The notes under the pieces are model-generated. The model had not been told where the DNA came from. It did no database searches and worked only from the letters and a program-made list of their open reading frames with translations. A stretch of DNA of 64,000 bases, from positions 1-64,000 of the forward strand of contig NZ_BAXR01000008.1 of the NCBI RefSeq assembly GCF_001310635.1, written 5' to 3'. Positions 35,066 through 44,688 of the stretch are shown in pieces; the stretch's first letter is position 1; each line of letters opens with the position of its first letter. The DNA comes from Bacillus sp. JCM 19034 (GTDB taxonomy: Bacteria > Bacillota > Bacilli > Bacillales > Bacillaceae_D). A program made the translations under genes and the position numbers.

Positions 35066-35911
35066 CTAATTCTTTATAACTGGCACACATATTTTAGTAA
35101 TGAACTCTGAAGGATGTCTGTTTAAATCTGGTCGTATCTCTTTTCTATTAAAATCGGAAGGAACAAGTCCTTTTTCATAAATCTCTATCTCTTTCCCTAT
35201 CTGCGTTAGATTCTGTTCTATTATCCAGCTTTTCAACTTTTTATATCCTACATCCAACTCTGAATAGGGACCTTTAACAGTCAAGCATGCATATATGCCC
35301 TCTTCTAAAATCTTACAACCGTCTATATTATTCATTTCTTTAACTGGAAGAAGCAGCTCTACATCTGCTTCTTTTTGATTCACATCCCACTCATGAAAGA
35401 TAGCCATTAGCTTTCCAATAACTTCAAGATTAAAAGCATACATTCGATCAAATAAATGTTTAACCAACCTGTCTATAAATTTCATCTTTATTTTTTCACG
35501 AATGGTATAAACTGTTATCCTCTCTCGATTTTCAAGATAACAGCTAGATAAAAGAGGTCCCGGGATTATAGACGCTTCCTTTTCTATTTGCATTTTCAAC
35601 CGATTCATCTCTTCTATTTGTTTAGAGATTTGTTCTTTTTGATCCTCAAGCTCATCAATTTTATACTCCAATATGCTTTTCCATTGTATTGGATCAGAGC
35701 TTTCAATAAATTTCTTAATAGTCGTTAAGGAAAAGTTACAGCTCTTTAGAAGCGTGATTTTTTTCATAATTTGAATTTTGTCATAATCATAATACCGATA
35801 ATTTGTTACAGGATCTATGTAAGACGGTTTTAGTAAACCAATGTCGCTATAGTAGCGTAATGTTTTAATAGGGGTATTACACATTTTGGAAAATTTACCT
35901 ATGGAGTACAT
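35066..35911 (-). CDS. MerR-family regulator with effector-binding domain
   Basis: 281 residues, intact. N-terminal MerR winged HTH (YSIGKFSKMCNTPIKTLRYY, DIGLLKPSYIDPVTNYRYYD), then a long dimerisation helix with WKSILEYKIDELEDQKEQIS, then a GyrI-like effector domain (ERITVYTIREKIKMKFIDRL ... LEEGIYACLTVKGPYSELDV). This is the BmrR/BltR arrangement, in which bulky cationic drugs bind the C-terminal domain and trigger expression of an efflux or detoxification gene. No pump is adjacent, so its target is unknown; the C45-like gene just downstream (87 bp) is a candidate. Confidence 0.9.
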   Translation of the reverse strand: MYSIGKFSKMCNTPIKTLRYYSDIGLLKPSYIDPVTNYRYYDYDKIQIMKKITLLKSCNFSLTTIKKFIESSDPIQWKSILEYKIDELEDQKEQISKQIEEMNRLKMQIEKEASIIPGPLLSSCYLENRERITVYTIREKIKMKFIDRLVKHLFDRMYAFNLEVIGKLMAIFHEWDVNQKEADVELLLPVKEMNNIDGCKILEEGIYACLTVKGPYSELDVGYKKLKSWIIEQNLTQIGKEIEIYEKGLVPSDFNRKEIRPDLNRHPSEFITKICVPVIKN

Positions 35912-36529
35912 GGTATTATCCTTTCGACTAAAATATGGCCTTTATGCAATAATGATAATTTAATTAGTTTTCATTAACGGAGTATCGTACACCACCCGGC
36001 CATCTACTCAATTCCATTCATTAGGGCTTTGACTGTTTCTAGCATCACTACTAAGGTAATTAAATGATTGTTATATTTTCTCTATACAAATAGCTACCAA
36101 TACTTTATTAACGTTCAATCTTCTTCTACTAGTTCTAGATTTGAAATTAAAATTTCAGTTAATTGAACTTCTTTCATTTACACCCATCCATTGTGAATCT
36201 CAACCTGCCTGGATCACGTTAAATAAATTCTCATATTAGTATTATAATATAGGAAAAACTTAGTAGCTATACCATATACAATTTATAATTCTTACCATCA
36301 TGCACTTCCGGAACTATTTTTACATTCCCATTAGCCACTATCATTTCAATTTGTTACACTTTACGAATCACTGGAAATAGAAAATTAGGCTACCATACAC
36401 CAATAGGAATTGGTAATATGGCAGCCATCAGATGAATAGGGCAATCTAGTTTGTGTATTCTTTATCAGTACAACTACATAAATGAATTGTACAAACATGC
36501 CTTGCAGCTAACTAACTTAACTACATTTA
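35912..36529. other. Gene-free stretch
   Basis: No supported gene. On the minus strand around 36290-36360 a short open stretch reads IVANGNVKIVPEVHDGKNYK and stops; it could be a peptide-sized remnant, unrecognised. Confidence 0.4.
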
Positions 36530-37487
36530 CTAGTATCCAAAATTATCAAGCAATATCCGTACTTCATCAGTTGACTTTGTGTTCATCAATTGATTTCGTA
36601 ATTCACTCGCCCCTCGAAACCCACGGACATATATCTTGAAAAAACGCTGAAGCGATTTAAATGGACGTGGTTCGTATTCGGTTGAATACTTATCATAGAG
36701 GTCAAGATGCAACCTTAAGAGACCCAGTAATTCCTCGCTACTATGCTCTTTTGGATTCTTTTCAAAGGCGAATGGATTATGAAAAATACCACGCCCAATC
36801 ATAACGCCATCAACATCGTACCTGCGAGCAAGCTCCAAGCCAGTTTGACGATCAGGAATATCCCCATTAATCGTCAATAGTGTATCAGGTGCCACATGAT
36901 CACGGAGATTCTTAATCTCCGGAATCAATTCCCAATGGGCATCCACTTTACTCATTTCCTCTCTCGTACGCAGGTGAATAGAAAGATTAGCGATGTCTTG
37001 TTTCAATATGTGTGTAATCCAGTCGTGATATTCATCTATTTTCGTGAAACCAAGCCTTGTCTTCACACTTACAGGTAATCCCCCGCCTTTGCTGCTTGTA
37101 TTAATTCTGCTGCAACGTCTGGACGACGGATAAGACCAGAACCCTTCCCATGTGATGTCACATTAGGAACTGGACAGCCCATATTAATATCCAGACCACG
37201 AAAGCCTTCCTTCGCCATTCCAATACTCATTTTCCGAAATTTTCAGGGTTATCCCCCCATATATGAGCCACAATCGGTTGTTCATCCTCTGTAAAAGTCA
37301 AACGCCCACGCACACTATGGTGCCCCTCTGGGTGACAATAGCTTTCCGAGTTAGTAAACTCTGTGAAAAACACATCAGGTCTAGCTGCCGCACTTACGAC
37401 ATGTCGAAAAACAACATCTGTCACTTCTTCCATTGGTGCTAGTATAAAAAACGGACGTGGTAACTCACGCCAAAAATTATCAGTCAT
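36530..37487 (-). pseudogene. tRNA-dihydrouridine synthase, two frameshifts
   Basis: From ATG 37487: [53 protein letters not shown] frame change near 37235 leads to [20 protein letters not shown] with the flavin-binding and catalytic-Cys region ([17 protein letters not shown]), and another near 37085 to [19 protein letters not shown] and a C-terminal FMN site ([37 protein letters not shown]). This is a Dus flavoprotein that reduces uridine in tRNA. Two lesions in a housekeeping-type enzyme suggest either a dispensable paralogue or sequencing errors. Confidence 0.88.
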
Positions 37488-37724
37488 AATCAATCCAAAT
37501 CCTTTCAGTTTCAGGGCATTAGGTAATTTATGATATAACCCCAAAATATAAAAAGCAAAAATATCTCTGCTTCTTTTATACTTATATCATTATTACGTGC
37601 TTTTTTTCAAATTGTAGATGATTATGATCGATATAATTTTATATATTAGAGTACACAGGTTCGTTAGCAGCACAAGGGGAGCGATCCTTTGTTATTCAAG
37701 AAACGCTTGAAGATGATTTTCTAT

Positions 37725-38204
37725 TTACTTTTCATACCAAGCTATTTTCGGTCTTGAAATTGGATAACCATGTTGTTGTCTATATGCTTTTCTTTCCTTT
37801 GTAAAGTCAAACCACTGTTTTTCACTATCGGGATAATTTGCATAATGAATAACACAAATAATTTGATCTTCAACACAAGAATCAATCCAACACTCAAGTT
37901 TCAACTCTAATTTATGAAAGACTTCTGCCCAATTTTCTGTTTTTAGTTGATCAAGGCTATAATAAGCGAGATGATTTACCAACCTCGAAGCTAATTTATA
38001 ACCGATGGAAGGTACTTGTTGAAACGTTGCTAAACCTTTCAACATTTTCGCTCGTTCAATATCAACACCTAATGAATTAGATATATCTTCTATCTTTAAT
38101 TTATGGAAGTCACTTAATTTTATTTTCATTTTCCTAAGTGTTTGCTTTTCCTCTTCTGTTAGAGGTAATTTAGGTCTTTTCTCTTTCAAAGTTTCCCCCT
38201 CCAT
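37725..38204 (-). CDS. Helix-hairpin-helix protein (Cdd1/pathogenicity-locus family)
   Basis: 159 residues, intact. N-terminal KRPKLPLTEEEKQTLRKMKI, a Cdd1-type HhH part with ERAKMLKGLATFQQVPSIGY then KLASRLVNHLAYYSLDQL, and a C-terminal extension with CWIDSCVEDQIICVIHYANY and WFDFTKERKAYRQQHGYP. Cdd1 proteins were named from pathogenicity loci but have no proven role; the HhH suggests DNA binding. GGAGGGGGAAACTTTG precedes the gene region. Alone on its transcript as far as seen. Confidence 0.82.
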   Translation of the reverse strand: MEGETLKEKRPKLPLTEEEKQTLRKMKIKLSDFHKLKIEDISNSLGVDIERAKMLKGLATFQQVPSIGYKLASRLVNHLAYYSLDQLKTENWAEVFHKLELKLECWIDSCVEDQIICVIHYANYPDSEKQWFDFTKERKAYRQQHGYPISRPKIAWYEK

Positions 38205-38364
38205 TCAGGATAATGGCTTTGACATATTCATCATATTTTTAAATCCGAGATTTTCATAAACACTTCTTCCAGACAAAGTTACTTCTACTGCTTCTTTTCA
38301 CACACTCTATCTTTATTTTAACATAAATATCCAAAGCATTTATTCAAGTATATGGACTGTTAAA

Positions 38365-38397
38365 AAAGAAAAAACCTGTTGCTTTATACACAACAGG
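38365..38397 (-). terminator. Terminator ending the polysaccharide locus
   Basis: AACCTGTTG and CAACAGG flank CTTTATACA; on the minus strand TTTTTTCTTTTTT follows. It lies downstream of the GH95 gene and is the first strong terminator after it. Confidence 0.8.
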
Positions 38398-38413
38398 CTA
38401 TTTCTCAATCGTT

Positions 38414-38831
38414 TTACAAATGAACAACCTTTATTTTAAATAATTGAACCTTGAAAACAACTTGTTCGTAATGTAGCATCCCCACAACCGATAATTGCAG
38501 GGCTGAGCTATTAGTAGCATCTATTTGATCAAAATTCAAATACCCTTTACCTCCGCATATACGGCTTGAACGTCTTATCTCTTTTTTGGCGAGTATTCGG
38601 CGATTTGTTTGGAAACTATCGCTTCTATTCATACATTCTCTTTTTACGCTACTACCTGTCCACGACTATTGATAAAGATTTACATTCACTATTTATAGAT
38701 AATTCTATGAAAGACAGTTTTTTACTGCTATGCTTTTTCGCAACCGCTCTATCTATTAAATATTTTCAAGCTTTGATTAGCTTGCAGCTTTATGTCAATA
38801 TAGGCTGCCCCTAAGTTCGACTTCGATATTG
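38414..38831 (-). other. Degenerate tail after the GH95 gene
   Basis: The minus strand holds fragments reading EITISKSNLGAAYIDIKLQA then NQSLKIFNRSG close to 38790-38740, in a frame different from the last GH95 frame. These look like the last beta-domain residues of the fucosidase, so the real gene probably extends here but is broken by further frameshifts. Between 38440 and 38700 I see nothing else. Confidence 0.45.
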
Positions 38832-41138
38832 TTATTTCTTCGCCCAAATATGTAAAGCCGGCAACAAAATTAGGTAATTTAATCGTAACAACTGTTCTCC
38901 TAACTGCCTTATTTCAGCCTCAAACTTCCCTTCTTCTACATCCCAGGAGAAAGAAATTCGCCCTGTATAAAACCGAAAGTCTTTCACACTACCTCTCTTC
39001 CACTTTTCGGGAATTGCTGGTAATATCTTTAGTAGGTTTTCTGAGACAAAAAGGAGCATTTCTTGTACCGCATTAACCAACCCTAAATTTGCGTCCATTT
39101 GCACCGGTGCTGTTTCTATTTCCATCGTTAGCCCCATATTCCTCCAATCATTATGCAAGGTATAGAAATTGCTTAACAAACAGGAGCGTGATAAATATTC
39201 TAAATGTTGAAGCGCTTTGTTCCCTTCATGTAACCGAGCATAAATACAGGACATATGAGCAAATGACCAACGTCTGTGCACCTATTACTCTCTTTTCTAC
39301 TGCTTTCTTACATGCTTCAAAAAAGCTGTTTCACTTTCTTCTTGAAGTTCTTTTCCAGGAAATAACGGATAAATATGAGACAAATGTCGATGGTCATAGC
39401 GGTCCTCAAATTCAGTGTTTGACCACTCTTTCAATGCCCCCTCATGATTTAACATATAAGCTGGTAAGCCGTTCAATATTGTCTCCCATTTTTCTATTTC
39501 TTCTAAGTAAAGCTCTGTGTGGACACAAGCCTCAATTAAATGCTGTAATAATTCTTTTACAATTGCAATATCCATTGTTGCATTAATCGCAGTTGGCATC
39601 GGATGTGCGATTGGTTCACTTGTTTTGGGCATGAAATTTTGAGGTGTATTTTCTGGAGATACGGAAGGGATAAAAGTATAAGTATCATCATTCCCCTTTA
39701 CTAAAAAGTCTTCATAAAAACACGCAATTTCTCTCATAAAAGGGAGAAGATGATCTTTTAGAAATTCTTCATCATTTGTATATAAATAATAGTCATAGAA
39801 ATGCTGTGCAAGCCAACCAGCTGCACCAGTCCAATTCATTATGACAGGAACGATTTGGTTTGGAACACCAATACCAGGTGTCGTACCAGCCGGAATATAA
39901 ATTCCACGACATCCGAAAAGCTTACTAGCATTCTCTCGAAAATCATCAAGCATATTTTCATAATAGTAGAACAGTGGTGGAATACATTCTGTTAACCCAC
40001 CTACATTGGCGTGCCAATACATCATTTGTATATTTTCATTAGCCATTCGGTGACCCCACATTAAGTTGTAATCTCCGGCCCAAAGGCCATACATACTAAA
40101 CGGTTCTCCTCGGTCTCTTGTTCCCGATATAAAAAGATACCTACCAAAAGACCACATTTTTTCTATTAGCTCTAATGAAACGTCGCCTTCATATGCTTCT
40201 AATAATAGCTCTTCATTTGAACGTGTATAGTCATTCCCTTCTAGAGATAATGAAGCGGAATGAAATAATTGTTGATGTAAAGGAACATGACGATTTAAAT
40301 GTTCCTGATAATTCGGTCTAACTAATACTAGCTCTTTTTGTAGTTTTGGCCACTCAAGCTGATGGTCGGATTTAACAAAAACTTTAATAAAAGCAATTAC
40401 TTTTTTCACTTGTTTACAATTGATTGAATGAGCATTTGTTACACACTGCCCATTCATTGGGACAATTCTAATAACAGCTCCAAAATCCGTATGGTCATCA
40501 TTTGTCACAGAATAAAAGAGAAAGTTCCCATCTGCTTTATCCTTTACCGTTTTCGATAATTTTTCCACCTTATCATGCATCTTATGACTATCACTTTTAT
40601 GTAATGAAACTTGGAAATCAACAGAATCTATTTCTGCTTCTGATTCCAGCTCATAAACAATGACATCATCTGCTCTCGAAACAAACAATCGTCTACTAAT
40701 TCTTTGCTTACCTTCTTTCCAACTTACATCAATCTCACCTGTTTCCATATTTAAAACCCTACGGTAATGCTGAAATACTTCTTTATTAGACATTCTGACT
40801 TTTAAATCACCTAAAGGCATAACAGAAGCGAGGCGCGTTTGATAGTTCTTTCTTTTCAAAGCATTGGTTAATGACCAATTTGCCTCATTAAATTGTTTAT
40901 TTGCGATTAACGACCTCGTTTCTTTAAGAGTATCACTTACATCAGGTAGCTCATCTTTTCTCCCCATATGCCACAAATCTTCATGATTGATGACAATTGT
41001 CTCTTGATTAACACCGCCATACACAGCAGCCCCGATTTTCCCATTTCCAGAAGGTAGTGCTTCTCTCCACTGATTTCTCCACCAAGAAGCAGGATATTTT
41101 AAAATAAGTTTATAACGACTGTTGTTATAATCAGTCAA
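38832..41138 (-). pseudogene. GH95 family alpha-fucosidase/galactosidase-like hydrolase, frameshifted
   Basis: Starts at TTG 41138 (GGGGGAG 5 bp upstream). N-terminal beta domain: YPASWWRNQWREALPSGNGK, GGVNQETIVINHEDLWHMGR. The (alpha/alpha)6 barrel has NLMWGHRMANENIQMMYWHA, GGLTECIPPLFYYYENML, and the catalytic region HRHLSHIYPLFPGKEL. A frameshift near 39285 precedes GWSFAHMSCIYARLHEG-like sequence and the C-terminal MEIETAPVQMDANLGLVNAV. GH95 enzymes remove alpha-L-fucose or alpha-L-galactose side chains from plant polysaccharides. It has no signal peptide, so it acts on imported oligosaccharides. Last gene of the locus. Confidence 0.85.
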
Positions 41139-41198
41139 GCTTACTCCCCCCATTAGATGCATTTTACGATATATCTAAATCGAACTTCTCCAAATTTT

Positions 41199-42309
41199 TT
41201 ATTCGTGTAGCTTCTCCCACTCGATGCTTACAAGAAGTAATGGTGCTACTCCCATTAAATCATCACTAACGATTTGCTCCTTCATATAATAATCATAGGA
41301 GCCATCACGATAATTCGGGTGTCCACCTAATCCAGCCCCTTTACAAATTTGGTGCAAATGTATACCTTTATCATCTTCTGTTACGAAATGGTCCAAAATC
41401 CCTTTGTATGCTTTCGTTACGGCCTTTGTATCAATCCCAGATAAATAACCTAAACGTATTCCTTTTGCAATCGCATATGTCATCATACAAGAACCAGATG
41501 CTTCTAAATAATTTCGGTCTCTTCCATTTTGGTCCATTACTTGGTACCATAACCCTGTCTCTTGATCCTGAACATGTAAAATCGCATGAACCATCCGCTC
41601 AAATATTCCTAACATTTGTCCACGCTTTTGGTGGTTCTTTGGAAAATGCTCAATTGAATCGACAATGGCCATTGAGTACCAGCCAACTGCCCTGCTCCAT
41701 ACATGAGGGGACCTACCTGTTTTCTGGTCACACCAACGTTGTTCACAACTTTCATCCCAAGCATGATGCAAAAGACCATTCTGAGAGTTTCTTGTATTTT
41801 TCTCAATCAATAGGATTTGAGTAGCGACGTCATCAAATCCAGTGGGAATCTCAAATTCTTTTGAATATTCTGCGAGAAAGGGAGACGACATGTATACACC
41901 ATCTAACCACATCTGAAACGGATAAATCTTCTTATGCCAAAATCCTCCTCACTCGTGCGTGGCTGTCCTTTTAATTGTGTATACAATAAATCTAAAGCTT
42001 TTTTATATTTACTATCTTTCGTCTTTCTCCAAAGCTTAAATAAATTTTTCCCTTCATTAATATGATCTAAATTATATTCATCCAAAGAATAACCCTTAAT
42101 TGTCCCATCCTCTCTTATAAATAAATCAAGGTGACGCCTAACGATCTCATGATAGTGCTCATCCTTTTCCACTCTGATAACCAATCTAATGCTTTTAAAG
42201 TCATACCTGCTACATATCCCCACTTATTAGCAATCTTAGGGTGATAGCCATCTACAAATTGAGATTGAATGGAGTTTGCAATCTTTACTGACAAACTAGT
42301 TGAATTCAT
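41199..42309 (-). pseudogene. GH105 (YteR-like) unsaturated rhamnogalacturonyl hydrolase, frameshifted
   Basis: Starts MNSTSLSVKIANSIQSQFVD then KWGYVAGMTLKALDWLSEW. Frame changes near 42150 and 41910 separate RHLDLFIREDGTIKGYSLDE from MWLDGVYMSSPFLAEYSKEF. The core GLLHHAWDESCEQRW, GRSPHVWSRAVGWYSMAIV (with the catalytic Asp region DGVYMS) and YLEASGSCMMTYAIAKGIRL matches GH105. These enzymes hydrate the unsaturated galacturonate left by rhamnogalacturonan lyase. Two lesions; if they are errors the product would be about 370 residues, the usual family length. Confidence 0.88.
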
Positions 42310-42594
42310 AAATAAAACTCCTTTTTCAGTAGAATTAGAAAAACGCTGAGCGTCTTTTCTTTCAAGCGACTTGTGGAGCCGTTACAATGGTTTTAAGTTT
42401 TTCTAAAAAAGTGGTTTTTGCAAAAAACGCGTAGCGAGCGGAACTGTCGCTCTTCTATGATTTCGCCCGCAGCTTCCTCGAATCTTCCCACACCTGCTTC
42501 TGTGATTTTTTATACTCTCTTAACCTTCAAGAAAGCTTGGCAAAGCCAAGCCGTGAGAAACATGCTCGGCCCTAGTTGCACTTATCCTTCATAC
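42310..42594. other. Structured intergenic region inside the operon
   Basis: No gene. Contains several stems: AAACGCTGAGCGTCTT near 42345, CGTAGCGAGCGGAACTGTCG near 42430, and GCTTGGCaaaGCCAAGC near 42533-42550. The GC content of the middle part is above its surroundings. It separates the GH105 and six-hairpin glycosidase genes and may be an intergenic repeat or processing/termination signal; I cannot identify it. Confidence 0.5.
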
Positions 42595-44651
42595 CTATAA
42601 ATACGAATGAATGTCTTGCCACTTCACCGTCCACTTACCGTTGGTAGGAAAACCACTACATTCATCTTCAGGAGAGCCTTCCCAGCCACAAATCATCATC
42701 GCAACTGCTGTTAATAATCCCCCATTTCCCGGGAGATAAGCGGTTAACCCTGGTCGTTGATAATTATGACCATTTACTAGATACGTATTTTTTGTTGCAT
42801 CCATTAGTAAGAAATCTAACGCTAACTCCCTTTCTCCTAATCGTGCAGCTGTCATTGCACACATCGGAAAATCCCAACCCCAAGAGGATTCCCAATCCCA
42901 TTCATCTCGCACCTTGAATAATGTCTTTCTCATGATGGTTTCATCGACTAGCTTGCCGGGTAGGATTCCAAGTGCTCCAAGCATCGAAGGATGATCGTGA
43001 TTTTTCTCTGTAAATGTTTGAGGGCAATTTTCGTGAGCGAGATAAACCCCATCTTTGTGAGGGAGCGGTGTCATCAAACGAGATACTTTCTCCCAATTTG
43101 GATTTCCTTCTATATTTAGTCGTTTTGCCCATTCAACTGCGAGCTCAAGTCCATACTTCCAATATTCTACTTCGTACGGTGGATTGAAACTGTCATTCAT
43201 CTGATGGCATTCTTGTGCAGGAATGAGTGGTGGTCCTAATACATAAACCTCTCTCTCTTCGTTCCAATGTGCAAAAGAAACCATAAAATCTGCCGACTCA
43301 AATACGATTGATTGATACTTCTCTAAAACCGACTTTGATTGGGTTGCCCTGTAGAGCAATTCAGATAAAGCGATTGGATGTGGCTGTTGCCAAATTAGAC
43401 CAGGAGCTACAGGAGAAGGAGTTTGAATCCCATCATAGCCAACCATTTTGGGCCATCTAGCTCCTTTATATCCTTGTGAGTGAGCTAATTCTCTCGCTTT
43501 ATCTAGAATCGTTTCATACCAATCCATACTTCTTTCTAATAAATCAGGCCGATTCCATAATGGGAAATGAGAGGCATGCCACCAATGCATTTCTAAATGA
43601 AATTTCCCAAACCAACTATTATACATAAACCCTGTCTCTTGTGGGGAAGAGAACCACCACTATGAACAGCACATAAATACTGTGATAAAACCACTCGACG
43701 CTCCAATTCAAACGCCCTTTGGTCCGTACTACCTGAGAAATCAGCACAACCACCTTTTAGCCAAAAGCTCTCCCAATACTGCTCACTTGCTTTTAGTATC
43801 TCGTAAAAAGCAGAGTTAGAACTTTTGGACTTCTTTGAGGCAAAATGTAATGTAAACTCTAGCTCAGTTGTCTTATAACTTGGTGACAACGTAAATTCAT
43901 GGGTATCAGTTTGTTTTAGCTCTCCTTCACTCCAGTTCCATTGAACGAAATAGACATCATCATCCATCCTTCTTTGAAGAAGTGCTGTATTATTAACCAT
44001 ATGGTTCATTGTTGAATCATGTCTATCCTTATGATCGTAATCTGGAAAAATGGACTTTGACCAACTAGTATGTGTCATATCTGGATTAGAAAATAAGGTA
44101 AATATCTCGAGACGTTTCTCTTTCATTAAAGGAGAGACGACTTTCACACCTATTTCATCACGATGTGGGTGACAAACGGTTATCACTTCCACTGGTACTT
44201 CTTCTACTAAAAACTGGCTATGCAATGTTCCGGTCCATAGATTCAACTTTTGATTGATTTGTGTTATTTGATTGATCTCAACTTTAGTTCCCAGCTTTGA
44301 TAGAAAACGAAAGGAAATTCGCCCTAGCTGCAATCTATGTGGATTTTGCCTTAACCAGTGGTAGGCTTCTTCCTTATCCTCTGGTTTCATCGGATAATCG
44401 ACATTTCTTCCATAGGTCTCATATGATTGATAACGAATATCTTCATTTTTATAAGCCCTTTTTCCCTTTGTATAATGCCAACCCCAATTAGATTGTGTAC
44501 TAAGTGGAGCATCATACGAATTTGGAAAGGATTGTAGCCCTGTGAAATCCACACTAAAACCAAAATCGCCATTTCCAAGCGATAGTGGAGCATTTGCTTC
44601 CACTTTTGATATGTGGGGATTATGTCTTTCTATCACTTCTTTTTTATTCAT
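42595..44651 (-). pseudogene. Six-hairpin glycosidase (GH65-like superfamily), one frameshift
   Basis: ATG 44651 follows GAGGTG. N-terminal domain: ANAPLSLGNGDFGFSVDFTG, QSFPNSYDAPLSTQSNWGWH. A frameshift near 43625 (YLCAVHSGGSLP / NSWFGKFHLEMHWWHASHFP) leads to the barrel: HPIALSELLYRATQSKSVLE, FNPPYEVEYWKYGLELAVEW, DEWDWESSWGWDFPMCAMTA and LTAYLPGNGGLLTAVAMMIC. The EWDWESSWGWDFPMCAMTAA block holds probable acid residues. Total about 685 residues. Family number is uncertain; location points to debranching of imported pectin-derived oligosaccharides. No signal peptide. Confidence 0.75.
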
Positions 44652-44688
44652 ATCACACCTCATTCACGTTCTCATCGTTATTTTCTAC

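Noticed and set aside
39089-39586. Plus-strand frame of 165 codons opposite the GH95 gene
   Set aside because: Antisense shadow of a recognisable glycosidase; the composition is not protein-like.
42310-42594. Group II intron fragment
   Set aside because: No domain V-like hairpin with AGC/GUU features and no reverse transcriptase nearby; only generic stems.
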